DNA of 64,000 nucleotides. It comes from Gnetum montanum (Eukaryota > Streptophyta > Gnetopsida > Gnetales > Gnetaceae). A model generated the notes under the pieces. It saw only the letters and a list, made by a program, of their open reading frames with translations. It was not told the origin of the DNA and made no database searches. Location of the stretch: NCBI GenBank assembly GCA_015680685.1, contig MNCI01017942.1, positions 113,328-177,327 of the forward strand, given 5' to 3'. Of this stretch, positions 11,921 through 24,099 are shown in pieces. Position 1 is the first letter of the stretch, and each line of letters opens with the position of its first letter. The position numbers and the translations under genes were made by a program.

Positions 11921-12823
11921 TGATGAGTCATGAATTTGCTGGCTATGATATCGCAACCGTGATATCATAGCCCTATTGTTGCAGTGACTGCGATATCGTA
12001 GCCGCAATATTGCGTACGTGATATCACGTACACGATATCGTAGCCTACCGTGATATCGCATACGTGATATCACGGCTTGCCTAAATTTCTATAAATAAGA
12101 GGTGGCTTTCCCAGCTTTAGACATCTAGTTTAGTCCCTTAGCGAAACTCTGGTAGTTTTATCCCTCCAGAGATAGAATATTTTCCAATGTATGCCCATAG
12201 TGTCGTGACTGTAATTGTACGGCATCCTTTATTCGAGTGTGACATACTTGGACACGCACATGACTGGAAATAAAGATCGAGATTACTTCATCATTGTAGC
12301 ATTCACTTAGTTTAATCATTTATTTAATTTCTATTTACTACTTTCCTTTCCTAGTTAATCTCTCTCACCCTTATCTCATGTTAAAATGCAAAATGAGTAC
12401 GACTTGATTACGAGCATTTGAGTATGACTACTTGGTAACCCAGTAGCGTACTTAGGATCTACGCTTGGTAATCCCAGTGGTAGTTGTGCACGAAGTCCAA
12501 GATGTGTACGGATAATCAAGGAATGGATGCTCATCACACTTAGGTTAGTTTAGATTCTCTTACCCTTTCTCTCTTAGCTTAGATAATATTATTTTCCATT
12601 GCCTTTAGGAGTAGCATTAGATTAGGAATCACATCATACACCTCACTCTAGACTAAACCATACGTGACAAAGCTAATACTAGTCCAGGTGGGAAGACAGC
12701 AAATTACGACCTAAGGCTAACTATCTAGATGCCACAACTAGTCCGTCTATGAAGTTCAACTGGATCGCACATGTAACGCTAGTATTCGTATGGTTGAGTG
12801 TAGGGGTACCTCACCACTCATCA
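11921..12823 (+). repeat. E1 3' LTR
   Basis: 903 bp, preceded by the purine tract GTGGGGATA at 11912-11920. The U3 array of GATATC-type palindromes at about 11947-12077 has more units than the 5' LTR copy. TATAAATA is at 12090-12097. It ends ACTCATCA, followed by the ATGAG duplication at 12824-12828. The close similarity of the two LTRs suggests a fairly recent insertion, although the genes are dead. Confidence 0.9.
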
Positions 12824-12828
12824 ATGAG

Positions 12829-13321
12829 TAACTTTTAATGCCTCGATTACCTTCAATTAATACTTTTTAAATACTTTGGAATATTTTTATTTTATAATTG
12901 TTATAATTCTTATTCAAAAAAATCATTTTATGCCAAAGCATATGTAAAGACATCTTTATCTCTATCTCACTAATTATCCAAAGCTTTGGCTTTGAAGAAG
13001 TAGCTCATGGTAGTATGATTCAAAATTATTAAACTGAACAAAAAGATCATTATTTACTACTATGGAATCATATTTGGCCAATTTTGTAACATCTTTAGAG
13101 ACCTTGGACCTTACGCTGAATGTAAAATTATCATTATTAATGCCTTCAACATCCTTCCATCCTATCACATTGTACGGTAATTTCTCATTCCAATTCTTTT
13201 TTGTGATTATTTTAGAAGAGCCTATAGTTGAATCATAGTGATTAACTTCATTTTGAACCTAATATTGGTTAAATATCATCTTCACAATGGAAGATGAAAG
13301 ATTATCATAGACAAGTACTAA
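12829..13321 (-). pseudogene. Broken coiled-coil-like frame split by E1
   Basis: On the minus strand a frame (MIGWKDVEGINNDNFTF at 13168 downwards) leads, through stops, to 12829. If E1 and one copy of ATGAG are removed, the frame near the junction continues without a stop into 6107-5800, which reads as Lys/Glu/Leu-rich helical sequence (NMLEDLKQVRITIESN). I do not recognise the protein; it may be a relic of another transposon. It shows E1 landed in sequence that was once coding. Confidence 0.35.
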
Positions 13322-13443
13322 CCAATCTATAGTCTAACATAGGAATCACGATATCGTGTATTTGATATCATTACCCAGGCTACAATATCATGTATCTGAT
13401 ATCGAGGATCCGATATTAAAGCTTGGCAAACCATGCTTCATCA
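13322..13443 (-). repeat. E2 3' LTR remnant
   Basis: Begins on the minus strand TGATGAAGC after a purine tract (ATGGGGGTA). It matches the first part of the 5' LTR (21365-21245), including the palindromes GATATCG and TGATATTG-like units, and then loses similarity near 13322-13337. The remaining LTR, with the polyadenylation region, is absent. Confidence 0.75.
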
Positions 13444-13649
13444 TACCCCCATGACTGACTAACAACTTGTCCCCAAGCTAAAAAAGATGAAAATGAGTTC
13501 AATTGATTACACAATGGATAAGTATGGGATTGTTGACTAACTAAGAGTTACTCATGCCATAGTGTTGAATTGAACAAAATAAAATTAGGACATAGACACA
13601 AAATTTACAAAAAATAAAATTTGTTGGAACTTATGTGGTTCCTAGCAAT

Positions 13650-16343
13650 GGTGACTCCTTAATGGGTCTCTTCCCCCTTATCTTGTGCTCTAGATTTTGG
13701 AAATGGATGTCTCTAAAGAAGTTCTTGGAGCTTTTCTTCTTTGATTCGAGGATCCTGTGTCATCCATGCTGATGCTCCAATGTTTGATGGAGTCGACACC
13801 TCCCATGGGCATGGCAGTTGTAGGAACATCTGATTGGCCTTGACATACCAAGTTGCAAACAACTGTCATTCCTCTTCATAGGCTCTAGATTTTTTTTTGT
13901 ATTCTTAGTAATCTATGAGTTGTTGAGCCAAATATGCCATGACATCCTTCTATCCTTGGTAGCTGGTCTTGACCACCTCTAATTTAGAATTTGCTACTTC
14001 CAATTTTTGTAATGTCTTCTTATGTTCAACAAATTTTGTTTCATATTTAGCGTAGGTGGTTGCTACCTGCTTCTCTAATTCTATTTTCGAGCATCTTGCT
14101 ATTAACATGACTAAGTTGGCATACCGCAAGTTTGCCAACTCCATGTACTTTGTGAGATCCTATATCTACAGGTCCCAGCTTTTTAGTTCATCTTGGTGGA
14201 TGAAGGCATAAGTATCTAATATGGCCCACCAATTAGTGTTCTAAGCATTGAGTGTGTTAATATGGGCTTTGGCCATGTGGATTTATTTTTCAATCACTTA
14301 CTTATACATCCCCAACTGATCTTTGAAATGCTGTTTGAGCTTCTCATGTCGCTTGGCCTCATTCTACCACATGCTTATTTTAATCGTCGTCTTTTGACGG
14401 ATAGCACGTATCTCCTCCATTGAGAGGGTTCTATTTTCTCCAGCCAAGTGATTCATATCCTAGTTGACCCTTATTAATTTTTCTCAAAATTGCTAAAAAT
14501 TTTCCTCAAGAATATTCTTTTGTCTTTCTACTATAATCAATCAAATATTTTCGATTGGGAGGTGTTGATTTTCTTCTTGTGAGGCCTTGAGTGCTTTGGC
14601 GTGTGCATACGTTTGAGCTTGTGCCTTAGAAGCATCCCAATCAGCCTTGTTTTTTTCCTAAGCCACTTTTTTATTCTCTTTCAACAATTTATTGAGCTGC
14701 TTTGTCCAAAAGAATTCTAGTTGGTCTACAAGGATGAATTGGGATGGATCTCATTGTGCAACTTGTAGGATGATGAGCTTTTCTTGGAGTCTTTCCAACT
14801 CCTCTTCTACATGCTCGGCCCTGACCTTTGCCATGACTAGCTTCCCTTTTGTGGAGATGAGATTTGACTAAGTTTCTGTGACATCTTGAGGGATGTCAAA
14901 CAAGGATGTCATCACTTGTCCTGTCTACAGCAATCAATCTAGAACATCCTCATGCTCCGCAGGAGTCATTGAGGGACCAACCAAAGTTTGAGCATCGCAT
15001 GCTTTTGTAAACTCTGCTGGTGGCATAACAGGGAAATTAAATGATTCTTTTATGTGGTTTGTGATCACTTCTGCTACTCCCACTTCATCTTAGTGTTACA
15101 TGACCAATACTATGGTGCCTTTAGCAGTTTCTAATTGAACCTAAAAAGATGTAGCATTTCCAGAGATCTATTGTGACTAGTGTGATTCCCCTCCTCCTAT
15201 TTGGATAGAAACCTCATCTCGTGCATGATCAATTGAGACTATGGATCATACGACATCATCGATGATCCTGAAAAGGTTGGCTTCATCATGGCTTTCCCAA
15301 CTAACCGTTTTAGTGATGGCCCTGAGATGGCTCATCAATGGTCGATAGTCCTGTGGCGGTGATGGCTAGTCTTGCTGGCCTGTAAGTTGTGTGTTGGACC
15401 CCACTTCCTATTCTTCCTCAGGCTCTAGTGTCTCACCAACACTTTTTCCTGGGGCTAGTGGCTTTAGTAATTCAGTGAATGAAGCATTTTGGGCCTTTCT
15501 AGGGATGTTCTTGGTGTACCCTAGAATTCCAGCATGTCAACACAGCTTCCTGATAAGACAAGGGAAGGCCAATGTGAACTTCCCCATCTTAAGTTCTTCA
15601 AATTACCTCAAAATTTCTGTAAGATATATATGGGGTAGGTTGGCATTACCCTTTCCCATCAAGATGCACTTCCTCTAGCCACATATGTGGAAATTCTATT
15701 TAAACCTTTTATTGGGAAAATGTGATATGTGCCAATTTTGAAGTAGATTCTCTCTTCAAGTGTAAGCTCTCCATATGCTTTATCTTCTTTTTCATACACC
15801 CTTTTCAACCATATCTTTCATGCATCAACATCAGAATAAGTGGACAAGTGAGCAATCTTTGGCCCTATATTCGAAAGATTTAGAACTTCTGAAATGGCTT
15901 TGGTAGAGAAATCAATAGAAATACCACCAATATCAATGATGATGCCTTCTTCTTTGTTGTGCCAAAATTGGTACGTCTCTCCTAAGTACCAATCACCACT
16001 TTTAGAGTGAATAGGCCATAGTGGAAACCCTTTAAGTTGGTCCCTAACTACTTTAGGAGTAAACTTAGTAAAAGGTCCAAAGTTGAGTTCCACAATCACA
16101 GCTGCTAACATGGACCTTTCATGAATTACCTAAACATATTCCAAGGATAATGTGAGATGTTGTCCCTATTCAGGTAATTCACTGTCTCCACCTTTGGCAT
16201 GCTTAGATTGCATAGTAACAAGAGGTTCCTAATGGGTACTGAATGATTTTGCCTCCTATTTTGTACGTTCCTCAAGAGACACTTGGCCTTTGCCTCTTCT
16301 TGGTCATTTGGATGCACCCTGAGAGTCCTCTTTTAGGGGTCAT
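13650..16343 (-). pseudogene. E2 ORF2, near full length, disabled
   Basis: Runs about 900 codons from ATG at 16343, directly after a TGTGATTGTAG acceptor. Parts in order: Arg/Lys/Gln-rich start; conserved block with VELNFGPFTKFTPK and WYLGETYQFWHNKEEG (16085-15960); a middle block with LTLEERIYFKIGTYHIFP (about 15770-15700) and AFPCLIRKLC; a Gln/Pro-rich linker; then a long Glu/Lys/Leu-rich coiled-coil region that includes YMELANLRYANLVML and ATYAKYETKFVEHKKTLQKL (14150-14000); a WYVKANQMF motif near 13835; and a degenerate end near 13650. Stops are frequent. A structural or env-position protein is possible; no signal peptide or membrane segment is evident. No enzyme motif is seen. Confidence 0.7.
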
Positions 16344-16596
16344 CTACAATCACACAAAATCGTCTATTAGTAAGGCTATTTACAAAATTTGATTTATACC
16401 TTACTTCTTACCTTAATAAATTCATTTCATGTCTAGTGTGATTTAGAGTTAGAAAATTTTATGAAAGTTTTCCCTAAAAGTTTTGATATTGGGCCCAATT
16501 TTGATTAGGTGACTCCAAAAAAAATAATTTTCATGGTATGGGTGAAGAAATAAAATTAATTTGGCAAACATTTTTAACATTTTTAAGGTCATTTAC
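16344..16596 (-). other. Predicted leader intron before E2 ORF2
   Basis: On the minus strand a donor AAAGG/GTAAAT at 16596 and an acceptor GATTGTAG at 16344 bound 253 bp, with the ORF2 ATG directly following. A pyrimidine-rich and CTTACT-like branch context precedes the acceptor. Confidence 0.55.
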
Positions 16597-16852
16597 CCTT
16601 TATGATATCCTTTAGGAAACGATGAATTTGGACAAAAACTATGTGCAACTTGGAGCATGCCCTTCCCCCATGACTAAGACAAACACTTTGGGCTTAGATA
16701 AGTTCAATTGGAATGTGAATCTGAGCATTAATCAGAAAGATATGGAAGTTGGAATGATAGATGCTCAGAGCATCAGAATTCGCAAAAGAAAATTTCAACA
16801 GCTCCCCTTGCATGAACAGTGAAAACTGATGTTGATGTTCATAGTGGGGTCC

Positions 16853-16946
16853 CTATATATAGTTTTTATAGACGCGATATCGTGTACCCGATAGCACGGA
16901 CCTGATATCGCGTTGAACCCAATATCAGGTACCTGATATCGTGTCC
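16853..16946 (-). promoter_or_regulatory. E2 internal promoter-like module
   Basis: Palindromic units (GATATC near 16936, 16915 and 16877, with ACCTGATATCG-type repeats) are followed on the minus strand by TATAAAAACTATATATAG near 16870-16853. Arrangement as in E1 10437-10511. Confidence 0.5.
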
Positions 16947-17269
16947 TTTGGAAAATAGGGTATTTGGAAAAATTAATGAATTTTTGAATTTCCAAGGTCA
17001 ATAATGAAGGATTTAAGGTTAATTTGAAAGGTCTAGGGTAACGTCGAAGAGCCCTAAAGGCACCAAAAGTGTAATGAAGTGGAATATGACAATGAAATTC
17101 ATGAATAAGATGAGAAAAAAGGACATGTGGTGCACAGGAACATTCAAATTAAAATGATGATAAAAGAAAGAATAACTTTAGTAATGTAGTACTTTGAGGA
17201 TATAAGGTGATGTGGTGATGTGCAAAGAGTACAAATTACAAAATTTAAGTAAGTGGATCCTCCCCAAAG

Positions 17270-18250
17270 CAAGTTCCTACCTATCATGCCCTTACATAAC
17301 CACACCTAATAATGTCCGTAGGCACTAAAAGGGTCTAATGCAATCCACACTAGTGCAACAAAACAAACACATGTAAATACTACCATGATGAGGTATGAAT
17401 TCTATGCTACACAAGACACAAGTCAAAAATACATGAACAATGAGATGAGACGAATCATATAAGGGATTGTGGAGATCGGGACATGAGGTAACTAACCCTA
17501 GACACAATGAATCCTGAGTGTAGGACATGATTAATGTGTCATTATCCCATTGCTCCAACATCAAGACCAAGTCCATGCCTCTGATCAATGACATTGCATT
17601 GTTTCATCCAATGATGGACAACCATAAGAGCACCATGATAGCAAGGTGTACGATCACTTGGCATATTGTCCAAGGGAGGAGTCATTTTAAAATTTCTTTC
17701 AGCGTGTTCTTCTCTTGTCTCTTCTTTAATGTTTTTTTTTTCTTTTCTTCTTTTCTTCTTCTAGCCGCTTTGGCACTTTGTCCTTTCCAACAATGAATCG
17801 GAGAAGCCACCAACCTTCAAGCATGGGTGCATGCCTTTCCTGTGGAACCCCCAAAACAACATTGAGTTTCTTTATTGAGTGCCTGTATTACTCTTACTCC
17901 CATTTTTTGTTAGATCTACAAGGATCTTAGTATAACCAATCTACATGATAGCACCTATAGATGTCACCAAAAAGAATCCACAAGTCCCCTTGATCTCACA
18001 CCCTAGTCATTCCCTTGTAGTCCATCATTTTTCACTCTGGGCATAATGAGCACAAAATTACTTTAAGTTCTAATGATGACAAGAATATCATCATTCCCAG
18101 AGTAGAACCTCTTATTAATAGAATGGATGGGTGGATGTTGTGGGCTTGTTGTCCAAATAATTAGTCACCTAAGACTTGATAGCATAGAACAACACCTCAA
18201 TCGAAAAGTCACATGAGTACTTTATTTACCAATGAGATTACCTTCAAAAA
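17270..18250 (-). repeat. Conserved non-coding block (E2 copy)
   Basis: Reverse-orientation counterpart of 9185-10170, with the same landmarks (the reverse complement of CATGCACCCATGC near 17825 and the AACCACACCTAA context near 17300). The ORFs at 17325-17594 and 17527-17796 fall inside it on opposite strands, are not conserved between copies and are not taken as genes. Confidence 0.6.
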
Positions 18251-18338
18251 GATAAAACAACAAATTGAAAATGAAAAACTAAAAAATAAAAAAGTTGTAA
18301 AATCAAAGAAAAGGAAAAACATTTATTAATTCTTCTTG

Positions 18339-20377
18339 TTAGAATGGAGGATATCCCCCATAACTAAACTTTTGATCATGGTGAGATTTAATAAATGAAA
18401 GGTTTGGATCCATGCATGTTGGAAATATTGGGACCTAGTCATATCCAAACCACTGGGTGTCTTCTGATGTGATGGTTGGAATATACCCAAATTGGGATTC
18501 ACACGCTTGATTAAGGTAGGCATAGTGGAGCAAATTATAAGATGTGGTTAAGTGGTAAAGAGTTGATCCACTATGGCACTCATGACCATAAGTTGGTATG
18601 CAAGGATCGATATGTCTCCCTACGTGGTTATATTCATTGGGTTGCATGGTTGTTGGAGTGTTGATTGGTGGCTCGGATAAAGTAACAGGAGGTGTTGAGT
18701 TCAAGGGGGTGGATGCATCACAGCATTGAACTTATGTTGAGTTGGAGGATGCAGTGGTTTTGGAATTGTGTTGTCTCTTTCTATGGTCATGCCTAAAGAA
18801 GGGATGTGTTCAACGTTGTGGAGGACCTCCACAGCTGTTGACAGTAGCAGCACAAGTAATGTTTGTGGGTTGGTGCTATGGTGTCAAACCTTTTGCACAA
18901 CTAGTGGTGATGTAGAAGGAGGTAAATGATGAGAATATAGAGAGCAAGGATAAGCGCAATGAACATGAGGTGCTAATCTTGTTGGAGAGGACATGGGTTG
19001 ATAGCACTTAGGAGAATGATAATGATATGATGAAATAGAGGATGTTGACATAGTTGGGGAAACAGAATGCTGAACATAATAAGTGCTTGGCTTTGGATGG
19101 TATGAAGGGTATGACCAATTTGATGGTGGCCTCCCCCATGACTGGGGTTTTTGCCATTGTGGTTGAAAACGGTATTTCTGTATGAAATCTGGATGTAAGA
19201 TTCCTCCCCAATGCTCATGTAAATGTGAAAAGATTGGGCATTGGCCTTTGGGCTGATTGTATAGGAAAAAATTACATTGATACGTATTATTGACAGTTGA
19301 GTTCCTATTCTTATTGTCTTCAACCCTTCATTCTAATTTTTGCATGGTGTCTTTTCCTATTTCTTGATTTGGCATAGTTCCACCTCTAATAATGTTAGAA
19401 TATTCTCTACATTTTTCATGTACCTATTCTGTCATCTTATTTATCTTTGCCTCAATCTCGTCTAGTGATTGTAGCATCAGCAAAGATGATTCCACCTCCT
19501 TGAGGTCAGTTGATTTCTCCTTTTCATGATCATGGACCTTTGCTATTTTGATATTTTGGTCCTCTTGAGAGCTTTCAACATTCTCCCATTTAGCTATTTT
19601 TCCTTCTTATTTTGCTACTTGATTAATAATCTCTTAGACTTTGTGGATTCATAGTTCATATAGTTGACTTTGGGCATACGTCCCCAAGGTCTCCCTTGTT
19701 TCATTACGTAGCCCATCCATGATGTGATACATTATCCTTTCCTTGGAGAACCCATGGCCTGGGCATTTGTTTAACAAAGAGTAATATCTTTCTAAGGCCA
19801 TGTCCAAGGGTTTATGTCATGCTTGTTTCCACTCTTGGATTTGTTTCCTCAAGGCTGACACTCTTGCATAGGTTTGGTATCTTTCAATGAAGAGCTCTAC
19901 CATTGTTGGCCAACGTCGAATTGATTTTGATTTTAAGGACCTATACCATACTTTTGCTTGGCCAACGAGTGTTGTAGGAAAGAGCTTAAGTTTTTTCCAC
20001 CCATTATCAATATTTTTCCATACACAAGAATCATGGAAGGCTTGTAAATGATGTTGTAGATCTAAATCATATCCTCCTAAAAATTTGGAAAAGTTATATA
20101 AATCAAGCCTGGGTAGACGAATTTCCTTGCGATGCCTGCAGGATATTTGAATAGCCTCTTGTATATGCATTAGTCTCTTAGTGGCTAGTAGGGGTTCATC
20201 GTCACTAGGTAGGTTATGAGTTTATGAGTTGGGACGATGTTATCTTCATTTATGTACATAGGAGACCCCTACATAAGATTAAGTACTCCAAACTTCATCT
20301 TCATCATAAATTTCATTGGTTCTTCAATGGATTGCCTCACTGGTTGTTGCATAACCGTAGTCTTGTGAGAGAGACAT
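18339..20377 (-). pseudogene. gag: E2 gag, disabled
   Basis: Starts MSLSQDYGYATTSEAIH at 20377 and ends at TAA 18341-18339 after YPPF. The best-kept part (20170-19817) is the capsid-type core with CRHRKEIRLPRLDLYNF, GGYDLDLQHHLQAFHD, LKLFPTTLVGQAKVWYRSL and ERYQTYARVSALRKQIQEW. This is the retrotransposon gag pattern of a Phe-Pro-x-Thr-Leu segment followed by WYxSL. The knuckle position near 19245 reads QCNFFLYNQPKGQC, so a Cys and the His are lost. The tail is Pro/Thr/Ser-rich. Several in-frame stops are present (for example before residue 20). Confidence 0.85.
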
Positions 20378-20510
20378 TGTTGTGAATTGTGTGTGACTTA
20401 ATTGAAATGAATTCCTTTTCTAAAAGATATATCATTAATACTTTATCACAATGATCTTGTATGATATAACTAATCTAAATAACTAGCACCATCCCCAGCA
20501 CTTGCACCAA

Positions 20511-21365
20511 TGATGAGTGGCAAGGTACCCCTACACTCAACCATACGAATACAAGCATGTACGCATGATCTAGTTGAACTCCGCAGATAGACTAGTTGTG
20601 GTATCTAGATAATTACACGTTGATTACAGTTCGCTATCTTCCCACCTAGATTAGTATTTGCTTTGTCATGTATGATTTAGTCTAGAGTGAGGTGAATGAT
20701 ATGATTTCTAACACTAGGCTACTCCTAAAGACAATGGAAAAAGAATATTGATTAAACTAATAAGCAATAGGAAATAAATTCTAGACTAGCCTAAGTGCAA
20801 TGAGAATCTATCCTTAATCATCTGTATGCATCTTGGATCTCATGTACTACTTCTAGGATTACCAAGCACACATTACTTGAGCACTCCTAAATACGCTACT
20901 GGGTTTCCAAGTAGTTACACTTCAATGTTTGTGATTAAGTTGTACTCATTCTTCATTTAACAACAAAAATAGTAAATGACAGTAAAGAAATATTAACTAA
21001 GAAAACAATAAATAACAATAACAATTAAAAACTAAGTGAATGCTGCAATCATGGAGTAATCTTGATCTGTATTGCCAATCATGTACATGTCCAAGTACGT
21101 CACACTCGAATAAAGGTTCCATAAAATTACAATCATCACACTATGGGCATGCACTGGGGAAAGAACAAAAATGAATTGAAAACTGGCAAAAAGACTCTAC
21201 TCTAACACTTTCTAACTTCCCCCTTTCCTGTGCGCCTGAATGTTGTATTTATAGGCCTACATAGCAATCACAATATCATGTATTCGATATCATTACCCAG
21301 GCTACAATATTGCATACTCGATATTGAGGATCTGATATTGGAGCCTAGCAAACCACGCTTCATCA
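20511..21365 (-). repeat. E2 5' LTR
   Basis: 855 bp. On the minus strand it starts TGATGAAG at 21365 and ends CCACTCATCA at 20511. Palindromes lie at about 21345-21270, a TATA-type TATAAATAC near 21252, and an AATAAAG-like signal downstream. The variant primer site TTGGTGCAAGTGCTGGGGA lies directly below 20511. Confidence 0.85.
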
Positions 21366-22639
21366 CTCATTCACCGACTTCTCCTTTAAGATAAACAACT
21401 AGTCAATCAAGCTATCTTCTTTCACCATGGCATAGAGCAAATTTAGTAATGACAAGAAAGGGAATTTTTTTATCTTTTATGAAGACTCTATAGGTTATAA
21501 TCTATACCAAACCTGAATAGGACACTCTTAACCTTTGAATGAAAACTCTCCCTATTAGTTCTTGATAGGTCTAGTTCTAATCATCTTGAGAATTGAAAAT
21601 AACTCATGAAATAATATTTTAGGAGTGAGATCATAATAAAAATAAAAATCCAAAAAATCTTTTTTGCACTTTTTGAAAGTAAAAAATCAAACAAAACTAG
21701 TGAATAAACCAACCATTATTAAATATTTTGATAAAATTCTCAACCAACAGTGGATCTTTTAATACTCCAAACTTAAAAAATAAAGTTATTTTATTGGAAG
21801 TTATTACATTGTGGATTATCCCACCATGAGTTCTAGGTTGTAGTAATGGTGGTGGAAACAATAATTTTAACATTATATGCTCTAAACATTTGAAAGAAAT
21901 TAATTTGATAATGCACTTTCTCTTTGAGGATACAATAGTTGTATTTTTTTTCATTGTATGAGATTTTATTAAATAGTTAATAAATTTTTTTTAACTATAC
22001 TAGGCTAATGAATTTCATTAACATAATCTTAGCTTAGATATCATGTTAATTGTTGTGATATATTGAATCACAAGGTTCAAGAAAACATACACAATTCATC
22101 TTGATATAAATTAATACATATGCATTTGGTTTAACAATACCATAGATAGTTGAATACTATAGTGTGAGCTTGAGTATGTTATACATGTTCATGATAGTGT
22201 CATACATTTTTTGAGATATAAGCTAAATAAATTTTATTTATCTTATACAACATTCATGATTTGTAGTTTAACAATATCACAATCAAAGATAGGGGTTTGA
22301 GCTTGGGCATAGTCACTTGAAGAGGTTATCCTTTTGCTCATCTACCAACCCGGTCAAGATCTTACTTAGCAATATGAGCATTGTGGCTCTAGGTGATAAT
22401 CCTTTAATAACATTGTAGCATATGAATACTATGAAATAGAGTTGAATATATGAATGGATAAAATTTGTGAAAACAAAGAGTTATTTGAGATGTAAAGTAA
22501 ATCTACACTTAAACTTCATCTTGGTTATACTTCACACATTATCTTATGAATTCTTACGAGTATTTATAGATGTAGTATAACCATCATATTATTTGGAAAA
22601 TAAGACAACTATTTTTTTTATCATTAACTAACTAAAAAT
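21366..22639. other. No gene seen
   Basis: AT-rich sequence. A minus-strand ORF at 21697-21954 (85 aa) is not recognised and has no partner exons; it may be transposon debris. A TATTTATAGA stands near 22561 in an LTR-like setting directly before the Y block. Confidence 0.4.
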
Positions 22640-23235
22640 TAGCATAAGCAATTAACTAATTAACACCATATTATTACATTATGACTACACCATGGCTACA
22701 CCTTGACACTGTAAAGAGAACTCCATCATGATCATGTTATCATTATGATGGTGCAGACATAAGTTCAAGGTGTTACTTCATATATATCTTTTTTGAATGT
22801 TGAGCTTGATAGAATATATCAAATCCATAGCATAATGAGTTTTTTTTAGTGATTGTTGCTTAAAAGCTCAAATATTAAATGCCTTTATCTCATTTATTTA
22901 ATGCTCACAAATCTTCAAGAATAATTATTTTTTGAAATTCACCTATTTCAAAATAAACCTATGAAATTATCTAAGAAATTTCACCTATTGGAAGAAATAT
23001 CTAAGAAATTTGTATCTCTTTACATTTTTGTTTCATATTTTAAAAAAATAGAAAAAATTATCTATTTGCCATGTTTTTTTGGAACTATGATTGAAATACA
23101 TATTATTTAATTATTTATAATAAATATCTTTAGAAAATTGTAATTTACAACTTGCAAGTTAAGATATTCATAAATACAACTCTGTTGAAACATACCACTA
23201 GTTAAAGATAGAAAGGGGTACGATCAATTAAAAGA
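22640..23235 (+). repeat. Dispersed repeat blocks Y then X, copy B
   Basis: Counterpart of 4385-4985 but with the blocks in the opposite order on the same strand. Y is about 22640-22830 and X about 22835-23235. No coding content is seen. Confidence 0.55.
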
Positions 23236-23293
23236 GATGAAAGTGATGTAACATAAGAATGAATTTTATTACTTTAGTTTACTGAATACAATG

Positions 23294-24099
23294 TGATAAA
23301 GTTAATTTTTGTTGCTTTGCGATATCGTAGCAATGATGTTGTAGATACAATGTCATAACCCATGCTACATCATCATTGATACAATGTCTCGAGATATGTG
23401 TAGCCCTATAAATACTAATACTTGGGCGTATGATCAACAACTTATAATTCCAAGTCTTAGAAAAACTCTTGCAATTTGTTTTTGTAATTAGTGATAGAGT
23501 GAATGCCGGTAGTGTGATGTTTAGTAGTTGAACGAAATCTTTATTTGAGTGAATTATACTTGGATGCAGTTTATGATGGCAATAAATATTGAGATTACTT
23601 TCCATCATTGTAGCATCCACTCAATTTTTTTTGTTCACTTAGCATAATTTTCATGTTTTCCTAGCTTAATCATTTACATTTCCAAGCACTTTATTTTACT
23701 TGCTCATTAGTAAAGGAAAATTAGTACGACTAGTTTTGAGTGTTAAAGTATAATTGTTTGGTTGCCTAGTAGTGGCTTCACTTGATTTTCTTAGTGGTGA
23801 ATTCACTTGGTAATCGCAATAATGATTACATGAGTCCAAGATGTGTTTGGTAAGCCAGGTATGGATGCTCATCACTATAGGATAGAATAGATTTACATTC
23901 TTGTCATTACTTAGATTTAGCATTTAACTTCATTTCCATTATGTTTATACTTAGAAGTAAAATAAGCCTCACAACATTACATAACATATGCCTCAATGTG
24001 AGTTAAACCATACACTTAGACTTCACTAACTCAAGGTGAGAAGACAACGATCATGAGCTTAACATCAATTACATTGTCATAGATCAATTACGTTGTGAG
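23294..24099 (+). repeat. E6 5' LTR, 3' end lost
   Basis: Corresponds to 32418-33268: start TGATAAA, weak palindromes (GCGATATCG near 23320), TATAAATAC near 23405, AATAAATATTG near 23580, and shared U5 phrases to about 24099. The terminal ATTCATCA and primer site are gone; a 19-bp inverted repeat follows. Confidence 0.75.

Larger units (their letters stand above)
6113..12823 (+). mobile_element. LTR retrotransposon E1, pol-less, with target duplication
   Basis: Both LTRs start TGATGAGT and end ACTCATCA, an 8-bp inverted terminal pair, and ATGAG flanks the whole. Order: 5' LTR 6113-6972, primer site at 6973, gag relic 7117-9054, conserved non-coding block about 9185-10170, internal promoter-like module 10437-10511, leader intron 10770-10993, shortened ORF2 10994-11790, purine tract 11912-11920, 3' LTR 11921-12823. 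No polymerase domain is present between gag and ORF2, so movement needed enzymes in trans. The Ty3/gypsy assignment rests on the gag type, the 5-bp duplication and a tRNA-Asp-like primer site as used by Athila elements; the lineage is an inference. Confidence 0.88.
13322..21365 (-). mobile_element. LTR retrotransposon E2, pol-less, 3' end truncated
   Basis: On the minus strand: 5' LTR 21365-20511, variant primer site 20510-20493, gag 20377-18339, conserved non-coding block about 18250-17270, palindrome and TATA module about 16946-16853, leader intron 16596-16344, ORF2 16343-13650, purine tract near 13455-13444, 3' LTR remnant 13443 to about 13322. The 3' LTR stops just beyond the palindrome region, so no target duplication can be read. 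This copy gives the longest view of ORF2 in subfamily 1. Confidence 0.83.

Noticed and set aside
11947-12077. GATATC arrays as a CRISPR-like array or centromeric satellite
   Set aside because: The units are too short and irregular, have no unique spacers, and sit at a fixed place in LTR U3. Plant nuclear DNA has no CRISPR arrays.
17325-17796. Two 89-aa ORFs on opposite strands in the E2 spacer
   Set aside because: They overlap each other within the conserved non-coding block, and neither frame is kept in E1, E3 or E4.
21697-21954. 85-aa minus-strand ORF
   Set aside because: No recognised motif, no neighbouring exons, surrounded by repeat debris; kept only as a note.
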